Source: Bacillus sp. sid0103 (GTDB taxonomy: Bacteria; Bacillota; Bacilli; Bacillales_B; DSM-18226). Taken from it: a DNA stretch of 64,000 nucleotides. The translations under genes were made by a program, and so were the position numbers. This document shows, in pieces, positions 55,452 to 64,000 of the stretch; position 1 is the first letter of the stretch; each line of letters opens with the position of its first letter. The stretch lies in NCBI RefSeq assembly GCF_019219025.1, contig NZ_JAHUWN010000029.1:14964-78963 (forward strand). Reading direction: 5' to 3'. The notes beneath the pieces are model-generated. The model was given only the letters and a program-made list of their open reading frames with translations. It did no database searches and was not told where the DNA came from.

Positions 55452-56087
55452 TTATAGAATGATACTTTTCAATTCTATTTCGTACTCCTTAACTAACTTA
55501 TAAAATGTTGTCTTTTTAACCCCTATTTCTTGCATCGCTTTCACAGCTGTAATCTCTCCCGTTTTCCATCGATGATAAGCTCGTTTAAACTCTTCTGTAA
55601 TGATAGATTTCGGTCTGCCAAAAGCTACGCCATTTTTCTTTGCAACATTAATGCCTTCACGCTGCCGTTTTCGAATTCGATTGCGTTCGTCTTCTGCCAT
55701 CCAAGATAGAATTTGTAAAACTAGATCGGCAATGAAGGTACCTAGACTGTCTTTAAATTGAGTGGTATCCAATAAAGGCATATCCAATACCACAATATCA
55801 GCTTGGATATTTTTCGTAATGTCATTCCATTCTTGTAAAATTTCCTCTTTATTCCGACCAAAACGATCAAGCGAATGAATATAGAGTACATCCCCTTTCC
55901 GTAAGATACGCTTGAGTAATTGATATTGAACTCTCTTGAAATCTTTTCCACTTTGTTTGTCCATGAAGATGTCACGTTCATCTATCCCTTTTTCCTTCAT
56001 TGCTTCAAGTTGTCGTAATTCATTTTGATCTTTGCTGCTGACTCGTATGTATCCAAACTTTCGAACGTCCACTTTAGTCTCCCTCAT
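55452..56087 (-). CDS. Small serine recombinase (resolvase/invertase family)
   Basis: 211 residues. The N-terminal catalytic domain has the nucleophile in GYIRVSSKDQNELRQL and the conserved arginines in HSLDRFGRN and ERNRIRKRQREGI. The C-terminal helix-turn-helix lies in AVKAMQEIGVKKTTFYKLVK. This is a Tn3-type resolvase or invertase. An array of related inverted sequences lies directly upstream (56110-56260), the usual place for res. No tnpA is visible, so the original transposon is lost or this is a plasmid dimer-resolution gene. Confidence 0.9.
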   Translation of the reverse strand: MRETKVDVRKFGYIRVSSKDQNELRQLEAMKEKGIDERDIFMDKQSGKDFKRVQYQLLKRILRKGDVLYIHSLDRFGRNKEEILQEWNDITKNIQADIVVLDMPLLDTTQFKDSLGTFIADLVLQILSWMAEDERNRIRKRQREGINVAKKNGVAFGRPKSIITEEFKRAYHRWKTGEITAVKAMQEIGVKKTTFYKLVKEYEIELKSIIL

Positions 56088-56109
56088 TTTGATTGCTCTT
56101 TTCTCTTAT

Positions 56110-56260
56110 TCTACTATAATACGTTCGTAAAAGTATAATAGAACTAGTGAACGTCCGTAAATTATTTTTTAACTTTTATGGACGTTAAAAATGGACGTTT
56201 TTGAACAAAAAATACCCGTTCGTAAAAGTGTACTATTTCGAACGTATTTAAAGTGAAAAA
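56110..56260. promoter_or_regulatory. res-like recombination site of the serine recombinase
   Basis: Three clusters of CGTTCGTAAAAG or CGTCCGTAAA half-sites occur: CGTTCGTAAAAGTATA with AACGTCCGTA (about 56120-56160), ACTTTTATGGACG with ATGGACGTTT (about 56174-56203), and CGTTCGTAAAAGTG with TTCGAACG (about 56218-56245). Three paired subsites of unequal spacing are typical of res. It overlaps the recombinase promoter, so self-repression is likely. Confidence 0.65.
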
Positions 56261-56581
56261 AACTTAAAAATTATCTTTCCCATATAAACTTTTAGATGTT
56301 ATCAGCACGGAAAAATTTGAACGTGACATCATTGGTGAACGAAAGATGGCTAACCTGAAGGCAACCAGAGCTGATGTGATAAATGTGGAAGACCAAATGT
56401 TAATCGGAAAAATTAAGTTAGGCAATTGCTGCTATCATTCTTAAAGAATGACTTTTAAGAAAAGTGAAGAACCTAACGGGGTTTCGCCTGCTACAATATA
56501 TAGGGAATTGAATAAAGTAGGAAAACCTTTCTCAAGGCTTCCCTACTTTATTCATAATTAGTAAATGAAGCTTTTTGGAAT

Positions 56582-57823
56582 CTACGCCTTTAATGTTAAT
56601 TGATTTTTTCGATATAGCTCTTCGACAAACGCACGTGCTTTTTCGAAGGCCTCCTCCGGACCATTGGCGACTTCTGCAAGATAGGCCTCATCTGGTAATT
56701 GATCGTCTATACCAGGTATCTTAATACGGTCCCCATAGCTGTTAATCGCACCATGCTCACGCATATGGTTGATACAATTGAAAAGGGGCTGCCAATACTC
56801 AGCATGGACAAAAATGGCCTTGGTTCGATGTCTTCGAAGGTGATTGGTTTGAATTTTTGATAGGGTTTCGTAAACTTCCCATGCCGTACCAAATCCTCCA
56901 GGCCAGAACAGGATGACATGGGAATAATTAATGAGAACACCCTCCCTGATTGAGAAATTATTCATTCTCAGCCGCTGATTCGAGGTGACAGAGTATGTAT
57001 CCTTTAAATTGAAAAAGTTGTCAATACCAAATTGACAGTCGATCCCAATGACATGGGCATCCTGGTTTCTTGCTCCTTGGGCTGCTGCCTGCATGATTCC
57101 AGGACCTCCGCCTGTACAAAGTGGTACATAACATCCGCCTAGTGCCTTTTCCTGTTGATTTGCAGAATAATGTCCCCATAACTCCCCGAACTTAAAAGCA
57201 GAATCCCAATACTTTGTACTTTTTTCGATGATTCTTTTATGTCGGTCCATCCTGAGCTTTGTCATGTCCAATTTGTGCTGAAGCAGCTTCCTGCAGAATG
57301 GGTCCTCTTGATTCTCCAGCTGATCCTTAATTTTCTTTTCATGGGTACTTAGGGTATCTAACTTTTCCTCTGCGATTTTTTTGCACGATATAGTTCCGGA
57401 ACCCATCAGTGTAATAACTCCATACTTTGCTTCATAACTAAATAAAAGCTCTGCTGCATAGATGTCAGCCACGCTTTCTTCCGTAACGAGAGCCCTGTCA
57501 TTCGGTACAAAACAGACTTTGGTTCCGACCACATGAAAGGAAGCCATGCAAGTTTCATTTGAATAATTCTTCAAAATCATAATAAAGCCGTCTTCGTCTA
57601 CATTATAGGTATCCACATCACCATTTTCATTGATATTACTGATGGAAAGACTATAGTTATTTGTTTTTGATGGTAACCTCGGATCAAATGTAATTGGCTC
57701 CTCAAACGTAATCTTTGCCACATTCTCATCCGTCTTCTCAATCCACCAACCCGTACCTGATCCCTTCCATTGGTTTGTAGCAGGCTCATAAAAGATCGTG
57801 CCATACAATTCAATTTCATTCAT
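56582..57823 (-). CDS. LOG/SLOG-fold family protein with an extra N-terminal domain
   Basis: 413 residues. The C-terminal 220 residues have the Lonely-guy/lysine-decarboxylase-like signature: PLCTGGGPGIMQAAAQGARN and LFWPGGFGTAWEVYETL (PGG-x-GT). The first 130 residues are beta-rich (ELYGTIFYEPATNQWKGSGT onwards) and unfamiliar, followed by a charged helical linker (STHEKKIKDQLENQED). LOG enzymes release cytokinin-like bases from nucleotides; SLOG domains also sense nucleotides in defence systems. The gene stands alone with no partner, so either role is open. The start overlaps no other gene; GGAGG lies upstream. Confidence 0.75.
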   Translation of the reverse strand: MNEIELYGTIFYEPATNQWKGSGTGWWIEKTDENVAKITFEEPITFDPRLPSKTNNYSLSISNINENGDVDTYNVDEDGFIMILKNYSNETCMASFHVVGTKVCFVPNDRALVTEESVADIYAAELLFSYEAKYGVITLMGSGTISCKKIAEEKLDTLSTHEKKIKDQLENQEDPFCRKLLQHKLDMTKLRMDRHKRIIEKSTKYWDSAFKFGELWGHYSANQQEKALGGCYVPLCTGGGPGIMQAAAQGARNQDAHVIGIDCQFGIDNFFNLKDTYSVTSNQRLRMNNFSIREGVLINYSHVILFWPGGFGTAWEVYETLSKIQTNHLRRHRTKAIFVHAEYWQPLFNCINHMREHGAINSYGDRIKIPGIDDQLPDEAYLAEVANGPEEAFEKARAFVEELYRKNQLTLKA

Positions 57824-58002
57824 CTAGGAACAACCTCCCTTACTCGATTCATTTCTTTTACGAATTACGCGCTTGCATGTCATATTGGATTTGTCCAGTA
57901 TTTTCCTTTTGTTAGTTTGACTAAGCTTTTCATTATTATTCAGTATTGGGTACAAATTGAAAGTATAGAATATGTGAGACCTGGAGATCAAGTGATGGTG
58001 AC

Positions 58003-58134
58003 AAATATAATAGTCGAAAAACGAATGGATTAAGTGTGAAAGACATTGTGAAGCTCAATGATGTGCCTAAAGCAACTTTATATGGGGTCATGACGTCAAA
58101 ACGCAGATTTTATACGTTAATACAAATATTGTAA
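58003..58134 (+). pseudogene. Possible helix-turn-helix protein fragment
   Basis: The frame reads NGLSVKDIVKLNDVPKATLY, then GVMTSKRRFYTLIQIL. It has the look of a helix-turn-helix of a small regulator but no start or partner domain. Low confidence. Confidence 0.25.
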
Positions 58135-58290
58135 ATAATGTGTGTTTGGTCTATGAATCTATACCAAAAACAGTTATCAGAGTATGATTTCGGTTATTTG
58201 TTTTTGGTTTTACTTTCGGTGATAGAAAAACAGATCAAAAAATAGCAATGAAAAATCTACTTTTAAATTAACCAAAAACGACCGTTTTTT

Positions 58291-58466
58291 GTAAGAGGTT
58301 TAATAAAAAAGCTATTGAACGTGTTAGTGATTTGAAACTTAATTATTTGGATGAAATTAAAGAACTTTCACGTAAGGGGGGCAGAAGCAAAGTAGGAGTT
58401 TTGGTTGGACTGGGGATATATTTGATATACAGCTACACATTTGATGCATTAATAAAATTTTTATAA
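58291..58466 (+). pseudogene. Possible C-terminal fragment of a small membrane protein
   Basis: The frame reads KRFNKKAIERVSDLKLNYLD, then EIKELSRKGGRSKVGVLVGL and a hydrophobic end GIYLIYSYTFDALIKFL. There is no usable start codon. A terminator follows 50 bases later, so it may be the end of a gene whose start has decayed. Confidence 0.35.
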
Positions 58467-58515
58467 AGGAAATGGTTAATTATCAAGACCTAAATTGTAA
58501 AAAGTCATAAAAAAT

Positions 58516-58557
58516 AAAGGGTTATACATAAATACGAATAATATGTATCACCCTTTT
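58516..58557. terminator. Bidirectional terminator-like hairpin
   Basis: AAAGGGT-ATACATA pairs with TATGTAT-ACCCTTT (one mismatch) around an 11-base loop, flanked by A and T runs. Confidence 0.65.
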
Positions 58558-58705
58558 CCTACTTGTTCCACAAACGCGCCCTTATATGTAGTATGATTTT
58601 CCACCGTATTCAACGTAAGTAAAGAAACGAAAATTGCTAAATTTGTATCTGTGTAGAAGCATTATATATAGTAAGTTATTATAGTTTTCAACGTAAACAA
58701 CGATA

Positions 58706-58810
58706 GGACTTTACTTGGAGAGGTGGGTATGATAGGCTCGTCTGCCTGATGAAATCTTAGCTTCAGCCTTTCAAGACAAATCGTACCCACAGAGGCTCCA
58801 AGTCAAGTCC
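58706..58810. ncRNA. Unidentified 105-nt three-way folded element
   Basis: The outer arms form about 25 pairs: GGACTT/AAGTCC, ACTTGGAG/CTCCAAGT, GTGGGTA/TACCCAC, and GAT/ATC, separated by a mismatch and one internal loop. Inside are two small hairpins: AGGC-TCGTCT-GCCT and TGAA-ATCTTAGC-TTCA. No open reading frame covers it, and no gene starts directly downstream on either strand. It resembles a structured RNA or a mobile-element hairpin, but I cannot match it to a family. Strand is unknown. Confidence 0.5.
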
Positions 58811-59076
58811 TTAAACACCTATTCTATGGATACATATAAACAATGATAAAGGGTGCACCATATCAATGTTTTGAAACGGATACTATATATAAGGGCCAGA
58901 TTCTGGAATAACTAAAAATTTCTTGATACAGAAATGACCCCCATTGTGGAAGATCATTATTCTAATCTAATTGGCATCCATTAGCTGGAGTGAACCATTA
59001 ATTAAAATACCAAAATTATTTTATCTCCCTCGGAGCAGGTTAATTGTTTAGGACGACTCATCTTATATAAGCAATT

Positions 59077-59571
59077 CTATAAAAATGTTAAAAATCTATT
59101 ATTCCAAAGATTCTCATGATGCTCAATGATTGTTTTAGCTCCTAGAAGTTCACTGTTAAGGGTAGTAGTTAAACCTTTTTTCATAAATAATTTATATCCT
59201 AATCCATGAGCCATTCTGATAGTTGTATCAACACAATATTCAGTTTGTGCGCCACAAATTTCAAGTTTATTAATATTTAATTTCCTTAGTTGTTCATTCA
59301 AATCAGTCTTGTAAAATGAGTTTGCATGTGTTTTGTTGATATAGATATCTGTATCTCTAGCATCTAGTTCAGGAAATAGTTTCCATTCTGGAGAACTAAG
59401 AACCAGATCACTATCATTATGTTGAACAAAAATTATAGGATTGTTTTCTTCTCTAAATAAACGTATTCTTTGATTAACCCCATTTAATACATTCTCTAAG
59501 TTATAAAGTGGAACATTTTCAGGCTGAACACCAATTTGCAAGTCAATAATTATTAATGCTTTATTTTCCAT
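59077..59571 (-). CDS. Isochorismatase-like cysteine hydrolase
   Basis: 164 residues from MENKALIIIDLQIGVQPENV. The catalytic triad is visible: Asp in IIDLQ, Lys in INKTHANSFYKTDL, Cys in GAQTEYCVDTTIRMA. The family includes nicotinamidase and many amidohydrolases; this short form is of the general hydrolase type with unknown substrate. The start at 59571 follows GAGGAGAA. It is flanked by an IS21 element and the structured element, with no functional neighbours. Confidence 0.87.
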   Translation of the reverse strand: MENKALIIIDLQIGVQPENVPLYNLENVLNGVNQRIRLFREENNPIIFVQHNDSDLVLSSPEWKLFPELDARDTDIYINKTHANSFYKTDLNEQLRKLNINKLEICGAQTEYCVDTTIRMAHGLGYKLFMKKGLTTTLNSELLGAKTIIEHHENLWNNRFLTFL

Positions 59572-59828
59572 AATTATTCTCCTCATACCTTTTTTAATAA
59601 TTTATCTACTTAACGATATCATAAAATTTTTCTTATGTTCGACTTATCTTTTCAAGTGAAAAAAGATGCACCGAAAATTCTTTAAGGGTGTTGTTTTTGA
59701 TAATTTAAATTTGAGCCACTTTTATATATTTTGATCACATTAAAAATGAGCCACATGATTTCCAATTCTATTAACCTCTCTTATGATAGGAAGTGACCAA
59801 ACTAACTTCATATGAGAGGACGAAAAGG

Positions 59829-61358
59829 ATGATCGAAATGGCTCAATTTCATAATATCAAATTTTTAAAAGAGGTTGAAGGTTTATCTCAAAGGCAAATT
59901 GCGACAAAACTTGGGATTTCAAGAAACACTGTAAGTAAATATCTTAAAGAAGATACAGCTCCAACAACAGTCCATCGAAAAAAAGTATATGGGACTAAAG
60001 AGTATTCACCAGAGACGAAACGAGTTATTCCCATTATTGATCAATGGCTAGAAGATGACATGAAAAGCTGGAAAAAACAAAAGCACACAGCTATCAAAAT
60101 TTTTAATAGGTTACAAGATGAATATGATTTTAAAGGCTCTGCCTCCAACATTCGTAAAATAGTAGCCAAACGCAGGCAACAAATTCAGGAAGTATATATA
60201 CCACTTGATTTTCAACTCGGCCACCAATTCCAATTCGACTGGGGAGAGGCGGATATCATTCTACAGGGTCGAACACAACGCATTAACCTCTTCTGCGTTC
60301 AACTTTCCGCAAGTCGTATGCGGTTTGTGCGAGCATATCTTCATGCAAAACAAGAAGCATTCCTGGATGGCTTCGTTCATGCGTTTGAGTTCTTAGGAGG
60401 AGTTCCAACAGAAGGTCTACTTGATAATCTAAAAACTGCGGTACTAAAAATCCTACAAGGCAGAGATCGTCTAGAACAAGAGGCCTTTATAGGACTCCAG
60501 GATCATTATGTGTTTAAAGCTGAATTTTGTAATCCAGCAAGTGGCAACGAAAAAGGTCGTGTCGAAGGCACAGTTGGATATGTAAGACGGAATGCTTTGG
60601 TGCCTCGCCCTGAGGTTCAATCTATGAATGAACTAAACGAATATCTACAAGAGTGGTGTTTAAAGGAAGCTGGAAGGACTCACGTCCCTAATAAATCAGA
60701 GACTGTCCTTGAAATGTGGGAGAAAGAAAAAGAGTATCTTCATCCTCTTCCTACAATCAGGTTTGAAGCTTGTAAGCTTCTATCGTGCAAAGTTAATAAA
60801 ACTTCCCTTATTACAGTGGAAACAAATCGTTATTCTGTACCCTGCAGCTATGCTGGTCAAGCTGTATGGGCAAAAATTTTTGTCGATCGTGTAATCGTTG
60901 TGGCTCAAAACCATGTGATCGCAGAACATATTCGTTCTTATGAACGTAATCAGATGATTACAGTTCTTGATCATTACCTGGAAGTATTACTAAAAAAACC
61001 TCGGGCAATCCGGGATGCTCACGCATTCCAATCCACTGAAATCCCTGATGTATTCAAGAGATTCCATTTGAAAATGCGCGAGCAGGAAGGATCTGTAGGT
61101 GATAGGAAGTTCATTCGACTTCTCCTCCTCCATCGTAATATTGGTATGGATAATTTAACGAAAGCCTTATTGGAAGCAGAGACAACGCAAGTTTTCCGAT
61201 ATGAGAAAGTCCATGAAATCATACAAAGGCTTACAAACCAGCACATACCAATCAGTACTCTTCCTACGGATAAAACACCAGTCAATCTTCTAGATTACAA
61301 AGTGAATAAATCCAATATAGAACAGTACGGTCAATTAACAGGAGGCACTAGGAAATGA
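59829..61358 (+). CDS. istA: IS21-family transposase IstA (second element)
   Basis: About 510 residues. N-terminal helix-turn-helix (EGLSQRQIATKLGISRNTVS), then DDE domain: Asp in FQFDWGEADI, Asp in EGLLDNLKTAVL, Glu in NEKGRVEGTVGYVRRN. ATG 59829 follows GAGAGG; ATG 59838 (MAQFHNIKFL, the usual family start) follows AAAAGG and is an equal candidate. About 100 residues longer than, and only distantly related to, the IstA at 43525. Confidence 0.94.
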   Translation: MIEMAQFHNIKFLKEVEGLSQRQIATKLGISRNTVSKYLKEDTAPTTVHRKKVYGTKEYSPETKRVIPIIDQWLEDDMKSWKKQKHTAIKIFNRLQDEYDFKGSASNIRKIVAKRRQQIQEVYIPLDFQLGHQFQFDWGEADIILQGRTQRINLFCVQLSASRMRFVRAYLHAKQEAFLDGFVHAFEFLGGVPTEGLLDNLKTAVLKILQGRDRLEQEAFIGLQDHYVFKAEFCNPASGNEKGRVEGTVGYVRRNALVPRPEVQSMNELNEYLQEWCLKEAGRTHVPNKSETVLEMWEKEKEYLHPLPTIRFEACKLLSCKVNKTSLITVETNRYSVPCSYAGQAVWAKIFVDRVIVVAQNHVIAEHIRSYERNQMITVLDHYLEVLLKKPRAIRDAHAFQSTEIPDVFKRFHLKMREQEGSVGDRKFIRLLLLHRNIGMDNLTKALLEAETTQVFRYEKVHEIIQRLTNQHIPISTLPTDKTPVNLLDYKVNKSNIEQYGQLTGGTRK

Positions 61359-62113
61359 CAACTGAATTACTTTTAGACCACCTTACTAAACAACTACGGA
61401 TTCCGACTATCGCTGCACAATACCGTTCTCTCGCAAGAGAGGCTGAGGATCGTAACTTGAGTTATGAGGAATTTCTATTGGCTTTATTAGAAGCAGAATC
61501 AGAGGCTAGAGAAGAAAACCAAAGACAAAGAAGGCTTAAACAAGCTGCTTTTCCAGTCCAGAAAACACTAGATAGCTATGATTTTAGTTTGATGCCAAGT
61601 CTAAACCGAAATCGATTTCTGACTCTATCAAAGGGAGATTTTGTGGAGAAGAAGGAGAACATAATATTTTTAGGAAACAGTGGGACGGGAAAATCGCATC
61701 TGGCAATGGGGCTCGGCCTTGAAATGATTAAAAATGGCTATAAGGTTAAGTTTATCTCGGCTGCAGAATTAGTAGAAGAATTACTTTTGGCAAATGAAGA
61801 ACACAAGCTAGGTGCATTGGAGAAGAGATGGCTCAAATTTGATCTGATCATCATAGACGAACTCGGCTACGTGCCATTCACGAAAATTGGTTCTGAGCTC
61901 TTGTTCCAATTCTTTGCCGGCCGCTACGAACGAGCTAGCGTCATGATAACTACGAATTTAGAATTTACGGAATGGACCTCTATATTTGGAGATGAAAAAA
62001 TGACCGCAGCCCTACTAGACCGACTAACCCATAGGGCCCATATCCTCCTCCTAAATGGAGAATCGTATCGATTTAGACAAAGTATGAAACAAAGGGATGA
62101 TAGCGACCAGTAG
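61355..62113 (+). CDS. istB: IS21-family helper ATPase IstB (second element)
   Basis: 252 residues: Walker A FLGNSGTGKSHLAMGL, Walker B LIIIDELGYVPFTKIG, and MITTNLEFTEWTSIFGDEKM. The start overlaps the istA stop (ATGA). It appears intact. Confidence 0.94.
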   Translation: MTTELLLDHLTKQLRIPTIAAQYRSLAREAEDRNLSYEEFLLALLEAESEAREENQRQRRLKQAAFPVQKTLDSYDFSLMPSLNRNRFLTLSKGDFVEKKENIIFLGNSGTGKSHLAMGLGLEMIKNGYKVKFISAAELVEELLLANEEHKLGALEKRWLKFDLIIIDELGYVPFTKIGSELLFQFFAGRYERASVMITTNLEFTEWTSIFGDEKMTAALLDRLTHRAHILLLNGESYRFRQSMKQRDDSDQ

Positions 62114-62415
62114 TCTGGGCGCGCGAGGAGTTTAAGGTATCTTGCCTCGAGGGGCAAGATACCCTAAACTCCCAATCCCCCTCCAAATATGGAAATAACT
62201 CAGAATGAAGTGGCTCACTTTTGAAGTGATCACTCTGGCTCAAATTAATATTGACAAATACAGGTGTGATGATTTGGATGGTACCACTCGTTTATTAACT
62301 GAAGATGATTTAGTAAAAGTTTCGAGTAAGAGCTTACCAGTTAGTTCAACAAGAAAAAAATGACCGCTGCAGCGATCATCATCCTGAACAAAAGCACCCG
62401 TTAACGCAATAAGGA

Positions 62416-62838
62416 TTATATTTCTTCTTGATATATTTCTGATTTTAACGGTTTCAAATTTATTGGTATTTTAAACTCCTGAAGACTTTCAATATGATTA
62501 AAAAAATTATCTATATTATCATAATCCATTGACCATTCTTCTACCTTTAACTTTTTTAATTCATTTGTAGGTTTAAATAAAAATTCACAGTGTAACTGTT
62601 CCATATGAGAATAATCATCTTCTTCATAAACAGTAAACTGACGTATAAAATCAAAATGAAATAGTTTTTCTCCAGTAAACTTATAGACACCACATTGAAA
62701 TAAAATTTCTTTTTCTTGTTCTCCCTCAACCTCCTCTGTAGAAAAAGCTTTAAATGCTTCCCAAACATTTTTTATATCATTGGTATCATCACCAATCTTA
62801 TGTTTAAGATAACTTTCAGCATTCTTAACTGTAAGCAT
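62416..62838 (-). CDS. Acidic protein of unknown function, 140 aa
   Basis: It starts MLTVKNAESYLKHKIGDDTN and has an acidic, aromatic-rich middle (YEEDDYSHMEQLHCEFLFKP, VEEWSMDYDNIDNFFNHIES). GAGGTGAT precedes the ATG, so it is probably expressed. Size, acidity and lone position recall immunity proteins of contact toxins, but no toxin gene or family motif is visible; this is only a possibility. Confidence 0.55.
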   Translation of the reverse strand: MLTVKNAESYLKHKIGDDTNDIKNVWEAFKAFSTEEVEGEQEKEILFQCGVYKFTGEKLFHFDFIRQFTVYEEDDYSHMEQLHCEFLFKPTNELKKLKVEEWSMDYDNIDNFFNHIESLQEFKIPINLKPLKSEIYQEEI

Positions 62839-63112
62839 TACATCACCTCAGATTTACAATTTCACCAATCCCTATCCATTATTCAGGTTGATAGCAAAAG
62901 AACGATGGTCTTATTAAACAATCGCACCCGTTAGTTTAAGTATATTTCTTCACAAACTCTATTCTAAACAGCACTTGCAGTATACTAAAACCAGTGCTAT
63001 GAGTGGTGCTGTTTTTATGAGATTTGTACTTTTTGTAGTGCTGTTTTATATGGCAATTTTAGTTTTTGTACTCCAAAACGGAATTACTTGTTTAGTAACG
63101 GGGTCTGTTTTC

Positions 63113-63691
63113 TTAGAAACTAAGTTTATAGCGTAAAGCTACTTTTCCGTCTCTTATTACATGAGATAACTCAGTGTAGAATTCTATATCCTCAACTATT
63201 GCCTCACCCTCATCGTATCCATGTTCAATGCGAAATCGGTTATATATGTATGTTATACATCGACTATGGGATGGGAAAACACATATCTCATTCCCCATCT
63301 TATCTAACAAAATTGTCATAGTTTGATTAGGACAACGAAAACTATTAACCATATGGTCTGAATTCTCTTTGTGAGTAACCCATTCTAAATTACTTTTTTT
63401 TGGATTTAATCGGTCAGAATCTATATGGTTAACAATAGATTTATTATCAGGATTAGGTATAAATGCTATTGCGACCAGTCGATGAACTAATAGCTGTTTA
63501 GGTTTATAATTAACTCTTAAGGCAACATACTTATACCCATTAGTGTTAATATGATGTGTCATTAGTTTACCATTAGTTATATTTAATACATCGCCATCAG
63601 TATTTATCATGTAATTCGGACAACCTTCAACTTCTTTCCATACACCAACAGATGTAATTTCTTTTATTTTATAAAAAGTTTGTATATCCAT
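63113..63691 (-). CDS. HNH homing-type endonuclease with NUMOD4 motif
   Basis: 192 residues. NUMOD4 motif WKEVEGCPNYMINTDGDVLN (residues 18-37) is followed by an HNH domain: LLVHRLVAIAFIPNPDNKSI, VNHIDSDRLNPKKSNLEWVT, HKENSDHM. Such enzymes are usually phage- or intron-borne DNA-cutting proteins. It lies close to the end of a group II intron but outside it, so it is not obviously the intron's own protein. No promoter or partner is evident. Confidence 0.85.
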   Translation of the reverse strand: MDIQTFYKIKEITSVGVWKEVEGCPNYMINTDGDVLNITNGKLMTHHINTNGYKYVALRVNYKPKQLLVHRLVAIAFIPNPDNKSIVNHIDSDRLNPKKSNLEWVTHKENSDHMVNSFRCPNQTMTILLDKMGNEICVFPSHSRCITYIYNRFRIEHGYDEGEAIVEDIEFYTELSHVIRDGKVALRYKLSF

Positions 63692-63886
63692 ATGTCACAT
63701 CCTTAGGGAAATTTTCCCTCAACAATAAGAAGGAGGGTAAATCTGCGAGAAGACAAGATTGAACAGATTTAATCTCTTTAACTGTATCAAAAGGTGATTT
63801 TCTATTCAGATATAATTTTATTCAATAAATACCCTCCGGTCTTTAACCTTTTTATAACAGTATATTACAATTCCTTCTTCATACAG

Positions 63887-64000
63887 ATAGGTAAGGGTTT
63901 GAAGTTATCGCTCCCTTTTCCCCCCGTTCACACCGTACATGAGACTTTCACCTCATACGGCGTTCCAACTAATCCAATTCAAATTAATCATCAACACTTC
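63887..64000 (-). mobile_element. Group II intron, 3' end (domains V and VI), running off the window
   Basis: On the minus strand, at 63966-63930, CCGTATGAG, a GAAA loop and CTCATGTACGG form the domain V hairpin with its 2-base bulge, preceded by CGC of the bacterial class C type. GAACGGGGGG and AAGGGAGCGATAACTTC then ACCCTTACCTAT follow as domain VI and the 3' splice end near 63887. The reverse transcriptase, if present, lies beyond the window. Confidence 0.75.

Larger units (their letters stand above)
59692..62252 (+). mobile_element. IS21-family insertion sequence, complete, 2561 bp
   Basis: The ends are inverted repeats starting TGTTTTTGATAAT (left) and TGTATTTGTCAAT (right), each followed by TTTGAGCCA-type repeats. 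GGTGT is directly duplicated at 59687-59691 and 62253-62257. It contains istA and istB. It interrupts sequence with no intact gene (a short frame reading DDLDGTTRLLTEDDLVKVSS resumes on the right side). Confidence 0.94.

Noticed and set aside
57770..58033. 87-residue plus-strand frame between the LOG gene and the HTH fragment
   Set aside because: It begins inside the LOG gene on the other strand and has no ribosome site. The end (VRPGDQVMVTNIIVEKRMD) looks protein-like but I could not tie it to any family.
58706..58810. Hammerhead ribozyme, suggested by CTGATGA inside the folded element
   Set aside because: The required GAAA core box and cleavage-site context are missing; CTGATGA here pairs within a local hairpin.
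62253..62362. Frame DDLDGTTRLLTEDDLVKVSS right of the second IS21 element as an interrupted gene
   Set aside because: Rejoining the flanks of the IS puts a stop codon just upstream, so no intact gene was interrupted there; at most it is an older relic.

Overview
The window (about 35% G+C by eye) looks like a Bacillaceae spore-former, near Bacillus, Neobacillus or Cytobacillus. The evidence is strong GGAGG-type ribosome binding sites, two Spo0E-like proteins, a YyaC-type spore protease, a YkvS-like protein, a Vpr-like S8 protease, a Bacillus-style urease operon with a TnrA/GlnR-like box, and LexA boxes of the Bacillus GAAC-N4-GTTC type. I cannot tell whether it is chromosome or a very large plasmid. 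The ArdC, RadC, YolD, IS21 and restriction relics show a heavily remodelled, mobile region.

Layout: 0-6 kb is accessory DNA: an ArdC-like antirestriction gene, a YolD-like gene under a LexA box, small genes, then decayed DNA with a dead second yolD copy and an RCC1 relic. 6-14 kb holds a large secreted S8 protease with cohesin-like and dockerin modules, a frameshifted AraC regulator, and a Gfo/Idh/MocA oxidoreductase plus ThuA pair. 15-24.4 kb is a complete nickel urease operon (ureABCEFGD and ureH, minus strand) with an upstream SSS-type solute symporter, its small partner, and a broken divergent UrtA/AmiC-like binding-protein gene.

24.4-46.6 kb is a layered defence and mobility island: RadC; a 3.7-kb cassette with IS21-like ends that carries an SF1 helicase instead of transposases; a tight four-gene operon (CoiA-like zinc protein, coiled-coil/degenerate ATPase-like protein, unknown 313-aa protein, 1780-aa DEAH helicase with a DUF1998-type end) that resembles a divergent Druantia; a GmrSD-type (DUF262/DUF1524) restriction gene split by an intact IS21-family element; and HsdR relics. 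A repeated element (R), whose folded core shows compensatory base changes, sits immediately upstream of ardC, radC and the four-gene operon and marks module borders.

46.6-55 kb is a tricarballylate/aconitate-type tricarboxylate cluster: PrpF-family isomerase, CitMHS transporter, AbrB-type permease, two LysR regulators and a TcuA-like dehydrogenase. 55-64 kb holds a serine recombinase with a res-like site, a LOG-family protein, an unusual 105-nt folded element, an isochorismatase-like hydrolase, a second IS21 element with a perfect 5-bp target duplication, an HNH endonuclease, and the 3' end of a group II intron running off the window.

The most notable items are the Druantia-like operon, the R element, and the SF1-helicase cassette whose empty insertion site is preserved 14 kb away.
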